From Ditylenchus dipsaci (lineage: Eukaryota > Nematoda > Chromadorea > Rhabditida > Anguinidae), in contig SADC01001191.1 of the NCBI GenBank assembly GCA_004194705.1, forward strand, positions 1 to 64,000: a stretch of 64,000 nucleotides of DNA, written 5' to 3'. The notes below the pieces were generated by a model. The model worked only from the letters and a program-made list of their open reading frames with translations, searched no databases and was not told the origin of the DNA. This document shows, in pieces, positions 10,936-22,333 of the stretch. Both the position numbers and the translations under genes were made by a program. Positions within the stretch are counted from its first letter, which is position 1, and each line of letters begins with the position of its first letter.

Positions 10936-10943
10936 ATACCACC

Positions 10944-11126
10944 CAAAGAAAAATCAGAGCACAAAGCTTTTCTCTGCTGCAAATATTAGTTGGTGCAAAA
11001 AGACTTTTATTTGGCGCAAAAAGTCTTATTTTGCTGCAAATTGTTTAGTTGTAATTAGTAATTCGTTAATTTTCGGAATTCGGAAAACGACCTTGCAAGC
11101 GGCTACGTGGTTATGAATAAAAATCG
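10944..11126. other. No gene seen; short GGTGCAAAA/TTGCTGCAAA words
   Basis: Weakly repetitive AT-rich sequence with TTGGTGCAAAAAG and TTTGGCGCAAAAAG direct repeats. No coding signal. Confidence 0.4.
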
Positions 11127-11212
11127 GGTCGGAAAAAATCGGGTCGAAAAAAATCGGGTTAGAAAAAATCGGGTCAGAAAAAATCAGGTCGGGAAAAATC
11201 GGGTCATTATAT
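11127..11212. repeat. Tandem AAAAATCGGGTC array, about six units
   Basis: Units of 14-16 bp (AAAAATCGGGTCGG and close variants) repeat head to tail. No spacer structure, so it is not a CRISPR array. Confidence 0.85.
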
Positions 11213-11227
11213 TTTTATGGCACTTAT

Positions 11228-11600
11228 ACAGTGCGTTTCATAATGATACGACACCCCCATTTTCTTGAAAAAACATTTTTTTTTTTGTTCAATTTGTTTA
11301 TATTTTTCAACTGGCATGTGGAAAACGCAGAAAATTGCATTCCACTCCAAAAAACGGTGTGTTTTTTCTCGAACAGAAAAAATATTTTGCCGAAATGGCG
11401 AAAAATCAGCGTTTCATAATGATACGACATTTTCGTGAAAACACGTTTGTTGGTCCTATAGCATAACCATTCGCATCAAAAACAGATTTACAGTGTAAGC
11501 CCTGAATCTCAGCTACAATTCGGTAGGTCAAATTATTCTTTTTGATTATTACTAAAAAAGTTATGACCATCAACAAAAAAGTGTCGATTTCTAGTAAAAT
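11228..11600. repeat. Repeat with two GCGTTTCATAATGATACGAC boxes
   Basis: The 20-bp box GCGTTTCATAATGATACGAC occurs at 11232 and 11409 in direct orientation. Around it, AAACATTTTT/AAAAATG and CTCGAACAG-type segments form weak inverted pairs. No gene. Confidence 0.5.
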
Positions 11601-11649
11601 CAAAGTAAATTTAAAGAAAATGGTTGTTTGGTCACATAAATACTGACTT

Positions 11650-11965
11650 TCTTAAAAGTTTCAATATCAAAATGTACCAGTTGATGTACTTTTTGAAAGC
11701 TAAATGATTTCTCCACAAAATTACATGTCAGCCATTTTCAAAGGATTGTACAGGGCTGAGAAACGGACGGTTGAAGTTAAAAGAAGTGAAAATGTCCAAA
11801 ATAAGGCAAATATAGAGGTTTTTACTTTTTCTAACTTCAACCGTCCGTTTCTCAGCTCTGTGCAATCCTTTGAAAATGGCGGACATGTAACTTTGTGGAG
11901 AAATCATTTAGCTTTCAAAAAGTACATCAAGTGGTACATTTTGATATTGAAACTTTTTAAGAAAA
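11650..11965. repeat. Hairpin repeat with GACGGTTGAAGTTA core
   Basis: AAGTTTCAATATCAAAATGTACC and its inverse, GCTAAATGATTTCTCCACAA and its inverse, and CTGAGAAACGGACGGTTGAA and its inverse pair in order around a ~30-bp loop at 11790-11815. Confidence 0.85.
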
Positions 11966-11967
11966 GT

Positions 11968-12190
11968 CAGTATTCGTGTTCAGTATGGTCGATTTACTTG
12001 GGAAACTGTCAATTGATTATCACAATCATTGTCAAATTTCAAATTCCGCTCGAGACAAAAATTATTTGAAATTTTGAAAAATTTTGAATTTAAATAAATT
12101 TTTCCTTGAGCGGAATTCGACATTTGACAGTGATTGTGATAATCAAAGGACAGTTTTTCAAGTAAAATCGACCATGCTGAACTCGAATCA
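11968..12190. repeat. Hairpin repeat, 'CGAGACAAAAATT' family
   Basis: Inverted blocks CATGGTCGATTT, TGATTATCACAATCA and AATTCCGCTCGAGACAAAAA. Relatives sit near 29935-30085, 43570-43930, 57150-57290 and 57735-57990. Confidence 0.75.
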
Positions 12191-12239
12191 AGTGTCAGAA
12201 TTTCAGATTTGTGTAGCGAAATTGAACAGGTCAAGATGC

Positions 12240-12705
12240 CTTGGGATACACTTTTGAACCTTTGCTAAACACTCAAAAAGCTTGATTGCAGGCTACTTTA
12301 AAGCACTGTCTGGTGCAGTTTTTCTTGCTCTGTCGAACAGTTTCAACCATAAACTGAAAAACGGCGTTTCCACATTTGTTTGTACATATTTTTTGTATGA
12401 ACACGTTTTTGAAAAAAAAAACACAATGGTGTTGTGAGCCAAAAAATTATCATATGATTGTCATAAATGCCTCCACAATATGTCATTTGAAAGCTCGCAA
12501 TCTGCGCTTTTTTTGCACATGAAATATAAAAAATATATTAAAACAGTGGCATTCTTACCTCTTTGAAGTGGCATAGGCAAAAATCGTGACATTGATAGTT
12601 CACAAAGGCCGCTGACCACCGTAGAGTTACTTTTTTTCTTTTTTTCACCATCGTGCTCAGCGTGAAATTCTGCACAAGGACATACCCTCAGGACGACAGC
12701 CGTTC
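12240..12705 (-). repeat. Right half of the TTAA-flanked element family
   Basis: Resembles 17460-17929: CTCTGTCGAACAG, GACCACCGTAGAGTTAC, and CAGCGTGAAATTCTGCACAAGG followed by GTGTTAA. Only one end is present. Confidence 0.6.
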
Positions 12706-13064
12706 CGTGTTAAACAGCTGTGATTTGCGTGTGAGGTACGTGGGTGTAGGCATCTCAACCCTAAGCAAACAAACTTTCCTGCGCCCCCGGAGGGTGCGAG
12801 CTGAAGCTCCCCAAGCTGAAATATCATATATGAGGTATCCTACCAGGTTTTGATCATTGGAGCTGGGAAAAAAGAGTCTTTAAGGATCATGCAACTTGAT
12901 AAGCACAGCAATTTCGAAAATTTTGAATTCGCGCGGGACCACACTAATTTTGTCAATAATGTTTTCGAATTGTTTTTTGTTTGCATATAAAAAAATTTTT
13001 AAATAAAGAACCGTTTACTAGTCGAGCCCAACGTTGCTCTACACTGCCAGATCGGACGACTTAT
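12706..13064. other. Dispersed motif copy and half of a hairpin MITE
   Basis: 12722-12770 carries a diverged copy of the motif GGTATGTGGGTGTGCGCATC. 12880-13064 resembles the left half of the hairpin at 39065-39430 (GAATTCGCGCGGGAC, AACGTTGCT, CAGATCGGACGACTTA). MULE-2 begins at its far end. Confidence 0.5.
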
Positions 13065-13212
13065 GCGGCTTTACATAGCTTCGACAATTAGATGTTTCAA
13101 AAAGCGCCTATTTGAATAATCACATGTTTCGAAAGTCAGAGGTTTCGCCAATTAAGAGATTTCGCCAATCGCTGATTTCATTTTTTCGCGCCTTTCAATA
13201 ATCGAATGTTTT

Positions 13213-13927
13213 GCATATGAACTATTTAGTCAATTTACATTTCATCATGGTACCCATTTCGACAATCTTTTGCTTAGTATGGAAAGTTCACTTTCGAGAC
13301 TTAAATGTATTATCATTGCTTGAAACAGAGATTGTTGTTTTATTTTAAATAGAGCAGTTTTAACTGTGTTTTAGTTAAGTCTTTGGCGAGTTCTGTTCTT
13401 ACGTGAGGTATTGTTGTTCTTTCGTGTCTTATTTTAGCTAGCTTGTCAGTCGTGTAGAAATTGCTCGTGCCAATTGCATTGGACGAGTGGCTGGACATAA
13501 CGGATTGTTACACTAAATTTTTTGAATCTATCCTTGTCCAAATTCGTATCCGAACATTCAAACAGGCCAAATTTATTCTGTTTTGGAAAATAACAACAAA
13601 AATTAGTTACTTTTCTATCAAATTTTTGGATACGTTCTCTTCATATTCCAATTCTCTGCAATCACCCGAATTTCTACAACTAATCAAATTTGAACATTAA
13701 TATTTATTATTCTTCACACTAATGATAACCAAATCGATAACAGTTCAACAATGATCAAGTCTGGTAAACAATGCGTGATTCTTAACGTAGTCTAACATAT
13801 TTGTTCTATCATAACGCAGTACCATATTCTTCCTTCGCTCCGAGAGCCTCAAATCGACTTTGTTGAGCTTCGGATCGCCACCTGTGCGCAGAGAAATTAG
13901 CTTAGCCTCTTGCATTGAGCACTCTAA
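13213..13927. other. MULE-2 downstream noncoding segment
   Basis: Between the left inverted repeat and the transposase 3' end. AT-rich, with a 79-codon plus-strand frame (13461-13700) lacking any family feature. I see nothing supportable here. Confidence 0.4.
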
Positions 13928-15683
13928 TTAAAGCTGTCCAAGCCACTTCCAGAATTGAGGTTTCTTGCCATCCGTGGTTCCCATCGCCAGCTGCAAAGAT
14001 CGATGCCACGCTTCAAGTGAGTTTGTAGTCTTCGCTTTTCCCTCTCGTGCTAATTCAGTACAGTTCCACAGAGAATGAGCAAATAGCGGGCGTCGAATTC
14101 CGTCTTCTCCCTCATGTCCAATCCAAGTCTCAAACAGAAAAACTACATTTAACGAAATCAAGACAAATTAGTCAAACATACTCTTAGAAAGTAGTTGATG
14201 AAACTTTGTTCAGGTGATCCTACTGCAAATTGAGCGCACTGTTCTCCCACAATAAGATAGTAGCAAGCAACGACATCCACAACAGGTACATACACTAAAC
14301 TTTTGAGTTTTTTGACGACTATGCTAAAGAGTCCGCCGCTTTCGTAGACTTTTTTCAACTTCAGCTTTGCAACTTTCTTGATGTGCGCCTGAGCAAAGTG
14401 AAACATACATCCGTGGATTGTGACCACTAAAAATTATGCGAAAGAATGAAAAACAAAAGAATGCGGCAGAAGCAACATACGAGGGAAAACTGCGCAAAAC
14501 TAGAAAACAGGGCTATTTCGTAGTCCATATGAGCATTGGTGACCACAATAGTTGGAAGGATACGTTTGACTTTGCGGAAAGAATCCAGTATATGTTCCAG
14601 CAGATTTCTTGGGCAAGAGCACATGCAAACATGGAACGAAACTTTCACCGATCTTGGCATTTATTGTCATCAGTTGTTTCCATTCTTCTGGCACCAGCTT
14701 GGACGTTCCGTCCATCCCCCAGTATTCGGCCAATCGAAGACACTGCAGAAATAACATTAACTTTTCATTTACTTATCAGGCTTATCAGGCGAAAGTAATC
14801 TTACCTTCCATCAAAAGCAGGCGTAAAAAAATAATCATTCGTCACGATCCTCTTCCTGTATCCCTCCACTAGAGAACAACGGAACTTCTTTGTACAGCCT
14901 CAAGTCCTCGGGGATTACCAAATTACATGGCAGGCACGATCCATTTGGACAGTCATTCAGTTTCTAAATGCAAATTTAAATTGAAAATTTTTCAAAGATC
15001 TACCGAAAAAGTAATATACCTTCTGATGATACGATACAGCCCTTGCCACATTTGTCGAGTCTACAATAGCTTTAGCTTGCTCCGATATATGTTCAGTTAC
15101 TTTGGCGTAAATTTTGCGCGCACACAACTGAAACTTTTGTGAGGAAAAACTCAGGACAACTTTAGAAATACTTAAACTTACATCGTTCTGACGAGCCATC
15201 TCTGCTACTTCCAAACTGATTGCTCGTAGCTCCACATCAACTGCTTCTGCTGTATGTACATGTTGCCCAAGGCTCATTCCAACGCATTGTCCATCCTTAT
15301 TGCTTTCCAGAGTTTGCTTGCACCCATCTGAATATCTTTTTGCGCAGCGCCAGTGCTTGACCTGATCTGCGTCGGTGAAAGAATAGTTATAGCAGTGCCC
15401 TAAACATACAGCAGACTTGATTGGTGCACGCCTCGCAAAAATAGTAGGAAAATACCTTCACAAACGATAAGACTCTTGCTTCGACGAGATTGGATTAGAC
15501 GCAGCTCCACTTCAGGCATAACCACAGCTTCTCGCTTTTCGCCCTTCTCTTCGGAATAACTTGACAAATTCGGCTTGCATGGACTTGAGCAGGATTTTCC
15601 ACTGTGCGCTGGATTTCTTCAAGCTCTTCTTCTGAAGAAGTTGCTTCGTCTTGACTGCTGCTATATTCGATGTCACTGAGCAT
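13928..15683 (-). CDS. MULE transposase with FLYWCH zinc finger (MULE-2)
   Basis: Read on the minus strand, an acidic N-terminus (MLSDIEYSSSQDE, 15683 down) is followed by a FLYWCH finger at ~15560-15230. This shows LRLIQSRRSKSLIVCE, then KHWRCAKRYSDGCKQ and QHVHTAE, giving W-x-C, C and H-x-H. The MULE catalytic region follows: WGMDGTSKLVPEEW with the first Asp (~14740-14710), then GCMFHFAQAHIKKV (~14415), then a C-terminal WN...NSLEAWH (~14070-14000) holding the candidate Glu. Several short introns end in TTTAG. At least one frame shift, near 15540, separates the N-terminus from the finger. So this copy is either damaged or has consensus errors. It would recognise the 148-bp ends of its own element. 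Confidence 0.7.
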
Positions 15684-15980
15684 CTTAAAATACAGTAATG
15701 ATGATAACGAAAATCATACACCATTATGTCAGGTAATAAAAAACAACACGCAAAGCTATGACACCATAACAACCATAACAAATAGGGCTTAAAATAGTGG
15801 CGTAACTAGTGATTTTCGAAGTAGTTATCGGTGAAACATTCGATTATTGAAAGGCGCGAAAAATGAAATCAGCGATTGGCGAAATCTCTTAATTGGCGAA
15901 ACCTCTGACTTTCGAAACATGTGATTATTCAAATAGGCGCTTTTTGAAACATCTAATTGTCGAAGCTATGTAAAGCCGTT

Positions 15981-15997
15981 NNNNNNNNNNNNNNNNN
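15981..15997. other. Assembly gap, 17 N
   Basis: Run of N between the MULE-2 right inverted repeat and the start of the first 4.06-kb repeat copy. The outer MULE-2 end and its target duplication are missing here. Confidence 1.
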
Positions 15998-16585
15998 AAA
16001 ACACAAACACTGCAGAAAACAAAATATAGCAATAAATAATTCGAATTTGAGTTTCTAGTAAAAAAAAATTAACAAAAATGACTAGTGCCGGCTAACTGAA
16101 AGTATTTTTCTTCTATTTCTAAGGGACCGCATAACGAGCCTCAACTACATTGGAAATAAAGTTTTTGTGGGTATTTTGGGTAAGCTGTCTTATTAAGAAC
16201 TTATGTAGAAATGCTTGGCCTCGTTGGCTTGTTTTGTCAGCAAACAGCGTCAGAGCTAAAGCTTTCAAATTTCATTTTAAAAAATGTTGTCCACACTTAA
16301 CTGCTTATTTACACAGCTAATAATAATTGTGACACACATATGCCAAAAAAATTTAGAGAATATCTGTTTCATTAATATATATTTTTAATCTATTTTTATT
16401 GGTTGTTTAACAAATTGAGTTTAATTTTAATTATGCGCTTCTTTTTCTTGTAATACTAATCATGTGGTCGTAGTTTTTATTTGTGTGCTGAATGTGGCAA
16501 AATAAAGTCAACAAAAAGCATGGCAATCCTAAGTGTTCAAATCATCAACCATCCTTGCAAAGTATAAATTTTTAGAGCTCTTTAA

Positions 16586-17929
16586 ACGGAATGACCGTGC
16601 GTCTAAAGGTATATTCTTGTGTATATTTTCATGCTGAACACGATGGCGAATTTCACGTGGATCAATTTTTCGAAATTCTGTTCTTTCAAAAATGAATATT
16701 TCTCGCCGATAATATTTTTTGGTATATAGTGTCAAAAACATGATTTTTGCTTGTCCCTCCTTGTGGTTTGGTCTCGGTCTTCAGATGGCTTCTGGTTGAC
16801 CAGGACTCAAACCATGGGGGGACCACAAAATCGTGTTTTTGACATGATTTTGTAAAAAATATTGTTAGCAGGATAAATCGATTTGCGAAAACAGTATTTT
16901 GAAAATCACTTTACGAAAAAATTCAAAAAGCTAAAATCTCAATACTCGGTGGAAGAAAGTCTTTGCAATTTTCGAACAAATGTTCAGACAAGAAAAAAAG
17001 ATTCGAACTTTTTTTTGCTTAAATGACCAAAATCTAATTTTTTCGAACTTTTTGGATTTTGGTCATTTTTTAAGAAATTGATTATTTTCAAATTAATCTG
17101 TGTAAAATAGGTATTGTAGCTCTTAAATGCGCTAGCAGACAGCACTAAGTCGTTTCCAAAGCGCTAAACCTTAATGTAAGCTTTGATCAGTTAAATTCAT
17201 GAAAATGCTTGACAAGATTTCAAAATGACCTCACAGATGCTTGGGGCTAAATCATGAGCACTCTAAAAATAATCAATATAAAAGCAATAGCACGAAATGA
17301 AGAGGAATAACAGAGCTCCACAGTGATGTATTTTGCATAAAAATTTGAATTTTTTTCATGCCTAAACTTTTGTCCAAAAAATCTGCAAGCACTTTTCTTC
17401 CACCTTTGTGTCGTGGTGTTTCAAAGTGGAGAAGGTTGAACGTCGAAATGTTATATTTAGATATTGCTTAAAACGCTTGTTCAACACTCAAGAAGTCTGG
17501 TTATAGTTCATTTTTAAACATTATCCTATGAAATTTTCTTGCTCTGCCGAATGGTATCCACCATCAACTAAAAAAGCGTCGTTTTCATACTTTTTCGTAC
17601 AAATTTTTTGTACGAAAAACGTTTTTGAAACAATACAATGGTTTCCTCCTGCTAAAATTATTTCATTCGATTGTTATAATACCTCAAAGATATGTCATTC
17701 GAAAGCTTGTAATCTGTTCTTTCTTTTGAATATGAAATGGGATTGATCTATTAGAGAAATTGGCACACGATCCCCCCTTTGAAGTTGCATAGGCGAAAAT
17801 CATGACTTGGTTAGTTCAGAAGGGCAGCTGACCACCATAGAGTTACTTTTTCCAATTTTTTTTACCAATTGTGTTTAGCGTGAAATTTTGCACAAGAATA
17901 TACCTTTAGAACGCACGGTCATTCCCGTG
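16586..17929. mobile_element. TTAA-flanked non-autonomous element, copy 1
   Basis: Ends ACGGAATGACCGTGCG and CGCACGGTCATTCCCGTG are inverted, with TTAA outside each (16582-16585, 17930-17933). The subterminal GGTATATTCTTGTG is mirrored by CACAAGAATATACC. TTAA duplication is typical of piggyBac-type elements; no transposase is present. The central region includes an inverted TTTTTCGTACAAATTTTTTG block. Confidence 0.65.
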
Positions 17930-17975
17930 TTAAGGAAAGACTCGAAGGACAAAATCACTTAAAATTAACTTTTAA

Positions 17976-18211
17976 AAAAGCATACCAGCGCGTTACACTG
18001 CAATTAAGCCGGGGACCAGCAATTTATTTCTCTCATGACCGTTTTCTATAAACGTTCTACCTGATCCAACCAAATCTTTTGCCTACTTGTTAATAGTAGG
18101 ATGAGGTCATAAATATCAGATTTGACATGAGGCGAGTGAAAACAAGGACGATTTTTGAAAAACTTGCTGGTTCCTGCCTTAATTTGCAGTGTAACGCGCT
18201 GGTATGCCCTT
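17976..18211. mobile_element. TTAA-flanked hairpin MITE, CATACCAGCGCGTTACAC ends
   Basis: Ends AAAGCATACCAGCGCGTTAC and GTAACGCGCTGGTATGCC are inverted, with TTAA at 17972-17975 and 18212-18215. Arms continue with TGCAATTAAGCC and CCTTAATTTGCA. A second copy sits in the 24.3-24.5 kb repeat, and an arm-like fragment at 63200. Confidence 0.75.
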
Positions 18212-18267
18212 TTAAGCTTTTTCCTATGTTAAAAGAATTGAACATATAAATACGTATATTCTCTATT

Positions 18268-18790
18268 AATCGCCCATGGGATTATTTTGGATATTCCTTT
18301 TTTCTGGGGCAAATATACTTTTTTTTGGGAAATATAATTTTTTTTGGGGCAGATGGCTTGGGCAGATATATTTTTTTTTGGGGCAAATAACTTTTTTTTG
18401 GGGCAAATATATTTTTTTTCTGGAGCTAATTTATTTTTTTATATGGCAAATTTATTTTTTATGAGGCAAATTTTTCTCTTTTTTTGGGCCAATTTTTTTT
18501 CAGAAAAGTTTTTTATAAAAAGGTAAATTTGTCCAAAAAAGAGAACAATTTGCCCATAAAAAATAAATTTGCTCCAAGAAAAAAGTAAATTTGCCCCTAA
18601 AAAAAGTATATCTGCCCCAAGCCCATCTGCCGCAAAAAAAGTATTTCTGCCCCAAAAAGAAGTATATCTGCCCCCAAAATAAAGTATACTTGCCCCAGAA
18701 AAAAGTAAATTGCTCCAAAGAGGATTTGCCCAAAAAGGTAAATTTGCCCCGAAAAAAAGTATATTTGCCCCAGAAAAAAGGATTACCCAT
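18268..18790. repeat. Foldback of GGGGCAAATA/AGTATATCTGCCCC words
   Basis: The first half repeats TTTTTTTGGGGCAAATATA units; the second half repeats their complement (AAAAAGTATATTTGCCCC). Open frames here translate as FFFGANLFF-type strings and are repeat artefacts. Also present at 24600-25130. Confidence 0.85.
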
Positions 18791-19269
18791 TATTTTTCAA
18801 CCCCTAAAAAAATCGAAAATTTCAAGTCGATTTGAGATTTTTAGGCAGTCGACCAAAATCTCAAAAGTGAAATCAGGAGAGCTCGTGCTAATTAAGAAAA
18901 CGCAAAAAACAGATTTGTGAAATGTTTGCTCTAGGCTGAGATATAAGGTCCGTAGGGTGGGGGATTATCAGAGAATATACGGTAGGCGTTTTTTAGAGCT
19001 CCGACGACCATTTCTACGGAAATTTTTTTGGTTAGAATTCGTGTTAAGTAATGAGATAACCCATCTTGTATTGCGATATTCTACTGCGTTTTGGCTACCG
19101 GAGCTTGGCAGAAAAACCTTACTATGCGCTTAAGATCAAATTTTTGCTCGGATCTGAGTCTCAAATAAGTTTATGCGCCCCTTCTGGGATGCAGGGGGCT
19201 TGAGGCTTGTAGTGGGGACACACACGATGAGACACAAATTACGGTCACAACTGGAAAATCGGCCGTATT

Positions 19270-19775
19270 TTACTTTACCGGAAATCCAAAAACAGGGTTA
19301 AAGCGCTCTAAGCATTTTTTATGCCGTAAAACAGGTAGAAAACACGTTTTTAGGTGTGGGAAGGATATTTTTCGAAAAGCTTTTTTTGGTTCGTCTTGGT
19401 CCTCCTGTGGTTTTTTCATATTTTCTTTGATCCCCTATGGTTTCTGGTCATTTTTTGATTTAGTCACTTCCGTTGAACCTGAATAGATAAAATTTGAACA
19501 CAGTTGTGTTAGCTGGGGCTTACCGCACAAATAAACTCTGGTATGCATCCAGAGTCGCTTTCGAGTGATTTGTGTCTAAGGTATGTGGGTGTGCGCATCT
19601 CAACTCCAAGCCCCCAAGCCCACGAAGAAGGCAAGAATGACCACAACCAAAAGGGGACCAAAAATTTTTTTTCGGAATATGTCCTTCCCACACCTAAAAA
19701 CGTGTTTTCCACCTGTTTCACGGCATAAAAAATGCTTTGGAGCGCTTTAAACCGTGTTTTCGGATTTCTGGTAAA
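19270..19775. repeat. Hairpin with an embedded dispersed motif
   Basis: GGAAATCCAAAAACAGGGTT, GCATTTTTTATGCCGT and AACACGTTTTTAGGTGTGGG at the left are inverted at 19635-19775. In the loop, 19505-19615 carries the dispersed motif (AAACTCTGGTATG, TAAGGTATGTGGGTGTGCGC). Copied at 25610-26110. Confidence 0.8.
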
Positions 19776-20056
19776 GTAAAGTCTAGCTGAAAAATGCCGT
19801 TTTTTCTTTTAGTCAAAGAGTTAAACATCTAAACCATTTTTTTCAAGTGATGACAAGATCAGGTAATCCTGTGACTCTATTTTCTAATGCCGTATTATTT
19901 GTCGCAAAATCTTCGCAAAATTTAGCGCGAAAACTATAAATCAAATTATTTTTCCGATTTGCTTCATAATTTTATGTTTTTGCGCCAAATTTTGCGAAAA
20001 TTCTGTATCAAATAATCCGGCGTTGAAAACCAGAGTCTCAGGGCTACCTGGACTTG

Positions 20057-20336
20057 ACTACCGTTTTGCCTTATTTTGAGCCATTTTAGTGAAAGCAAAT
20101 CACCAAATGACTAGTCGAACGTTTTGTTAGAATGACACACGCCTGACTTACAGATGGTTGAAATTCTAAAAAAATAAAAAACTTATCTTTTTACCTTATT
20201 TTGAGTCATTTAACACTTTTTAAAAATTTCAACCATCTGTAAGTCAGCCGTGTGTCATTCTAACAAAACGTTCGAATAGGTTGGAGGTTGAAGTTGAAAC
20301 CCTAAAAATGGCTCAAAATAAGGCAAAACGGTAGTT
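20057..20336. repeat. Hairpin MITE, ACTACCGTTTTGCCTTATTT ends
   Basis: ACTACCGTTTTGCCTTATTT at 20057 is inverted at 20336, and GTTTTGTTAGAATGACACAC is mirrored. It begins exactly where the two 4.06-kb copies stop matching. Confidence 0.8.
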
Positions 20337-21384
20337 TTTTAAGTTTCCGAAGTTCCACCTATCCGTATTTCAGTGCTGGGTAGTCCTAAGACAACGATCA
20401 ATGTGCCATTTTGTAAAGAAACCATCGAAATTTCAGAAAACGCATGAAAACATAAATTTTCGTTTTTAAAATCATACGAAAAGATTTGTTTCATGAGGTC
20501 GAACAACGATTTCCCTTACATTTTCCTTCATTTTGACTGCAAATCGACACTTTTGTGTTGATAATCATAACTGTTCTCAGAATAATCAAAAAATAAATTC
20601 GAACTACCAAATTGTAGCTGAGAGACAGGGCTTGAAAACAGTAGTTTTAAAAATTAACAAAATAATCAAAAAGTGAAATCAATCAGCTCAAATTGTCTTT
20701 GTGTACTATCAATTGTCGGGCTAAAATTCGGATGTCATCCAAACATTGACTAAATTTTCGATTGAATGACTGCTGTTAAAAATAGCAATATTGAGTTTTG
20801 TAGAACAAGAAAAGCGCTACAAGACTGTATATTCAGTTTCTCTAAAAACAATGATATTTATGCGATAAGTCGCCAAACATAAAAAATAGTTGTTTGTGTA
20901 CTATCAATTGTCCGCAACTGTATAACGGAAAAATCCCCCACAATTATACAATAAGTGCTCACTCGATTCGAAAAAGTGCCCCTTTTTGTTCTAGTCAGGT
21001 GAGTTCTAGTCAGGGTTTGATGATTGACATTTGTTCGGAAAATATGACAACCGTCCGGTGTATTTGTCCGGCTGTCAAGAATCGGACAAATAAGATTTTT
21101 AGAAAAATTACAAATCTGGACCGGAGTACACCATACTGGAAGGTTAACTGTTCTGGAAGATTAAATGTACTAAAGGTTTAACTTGCAGTACTTTAGTCAC
21201 TATACATTGTGTATATTGAAAGTTAGATGTCATTCGACGCAAGAAAAAAAAACTCTATCTTTCTGATAAATTAGATTTTTCTGAACGCTTTTACGAAAGT
21301 CTTTAAAGTCATTTTTTGAAATTTAAACTTTGATCTATTTTCTTACTTTTCTCAGAAAGAGGGACTCCCGCAAACTTTTTGATA
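20337..21384. other. No gene recognised
   Basis: AT-rich. A direct repeat TTTGTGTACTATCAATTGTC occurs near 20697 and 20892. An open frame of 95 codons at 20894-21181 has scattered Cys but no start context or family match that I recognise. Confidence 0.4.
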
Positions 21385-21554
21385 CAGTCGAAACTACATA
21401 TAGTGCATGACCGATATAATGTACAATTCTATATAGTGTACATGTGGACCCGATTTTTCTGGCTAGCAGTTAATTAAAATGACTAGAACGAACATTTGAT
21501 GTAGTGTACACCGAAGCCGGTCCCCTGGGTGTATACTATGTCGAGTTTTGACTG
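21385..21554. mobile_element. pogo-like MITE, word CATATAGTGCATGACC
   Basis: Starts CAGTCGAAACTACATATAGTG after TA (21383-21384) and ends GTCGAGTTTTGACTG, where the outside dinucleotide is TG. GTACAATTCTATATAGTGTAC and TGTAGTGTACACC carry the repeated word; GGACCCG and CCGGTCCCC mark the centre. Confidence 0.7.
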
Positions 21555-22333
21555 TGACGGATTCAAAAAGTTCATCGAATTATTTATGAAGCAGTCAAAA
21601 AGAATTAAAAAAAAGATGAACACCAGGAAACTATTAGCATTTTTATAAAAATGCTCATCGAAATATCGGAAAAGTGCTTAGCGTAAAACGTTTTCCTGTG
21701 CACAAAACTGAATTCTGACGGCGGAATCGTGATCAGCCTATCTGCTTTGCTTATGAAACTGTTGTTAGAAGTACAAGTTGACTTGAATGTTTCAAATTCT
21801 TCTCGAGACAATGAACACTCCGATACTTGGATGGCCTCGTTGGTGGAATCAACTCAGAATTTCATGCTAATAATTTTTAGTATAATGCACCATAAGTGGT
21901 TAAATGTTTCAAAATAAACGGGTAAAAACACTAATTCGTTTATTTCGAACGATTCTCACAAACGAAAAATCGGCATGGAGAGATCTGTGGATAAATATTT
22001 GTGGACTCTTTTTGCGGAGACAACTTTTGGAGACCTACATTTGCGGCAAGACTTTTGCAGAATGATTAAAATAGAAAGAATTTAGCGGAAGTGTCGCGTC
22101 AATGTCGCTCTTTAAATGTAGTTCATATAGGTCAGTATGCAAATGTCCTGTCGCCAATGACTGTCTGCAATTGTCAAATGTTATGTTAGCAAATAGCCCT
22201 CTGCCAATGTGCATCCCATGTCCGCAAATGTACGTTCGCAAAAAAATTTAAACGCATGACTTGCGCGAATTTTTATTCGCAAAACCTGGCCGTCCCGAAA
22301 AATTAAAGAAAACATGAACGAAATGAACATGTA
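21555..22333. other. No gene; degenerate GCAAATGTC word run
   Basis: 22020-22260 is rich in GCAAATG, TTGGCGA and GTCTGCAA words in both orientations, like the other word-repeat elements but degraded. Nothing else is supportable. Confidence 0.4.

Larger units (their letters stand above)
7809..10943. mobile_element. Outer hairpin element with GCCCCCTAATT word ends
   Basis: Left end GGTAATATTTAATTCTGCCCC is inverted relative to the right end near 10943 (GGTATTTATTTTGCCCC on the minus strand). Both ends and 10196-10260 repeat GCTGAAAAATGCCCCCTAATT. It contains the 7896-10188 element and a large hairpin at 10260-10800. Confidence 0.6.
13065..15980 (-). mobile_element. Second Mutator-like element (MULE-2), right edge lost in gap
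   Basis: Inverted repeats of about 148 bp at 13065-13212 and 15832-15980 share GGCTTTACATAGCTTCGAC, AAAAAGCGCCTATTTGAATA and TTTCGCCAATTAAGAGATTT. They contain the repeated word TTCGCCAAT/TTCGAAA. The right repeat runs straight into a 17-N gap. A minus-strand transposase gene lies between them. Its family differs from MULE-1 in both ends and protein. Confidence 0.8.
15998..20056 (+). repeat. 4.06-kb composite repeat, copy 1
   Basis: Direct copy of 22334-26387, collinear along its whole length and differing mainly by one-base gaps. Starts immediately after the N gap with AAAACACAAACACTGCAG and ends at GGCTACCTGGACTTG. Contains four hairpin elements in the same order as copy 2. The stretch 16001-16580 has no clear gene. 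Confidence 0.95.

Noticed and set aside
11127..11212. Regular short repeats resembling a CRISPR array
   Set aside because: Units are contiguous with no unique spacers, and the host is an animal.
14436..14798. 120-codon plus-strand frame
   Set aside because: Antisense shadow of the MULE-2 transposase exon on the minus strand.
18276..18920. Frames reading FFFGANLFF and KKVYLPQKK (also 24510-25170)
   Set aside because: Translations of the GGGGCAAATA/TGCCCC foldback words, present in all frames.
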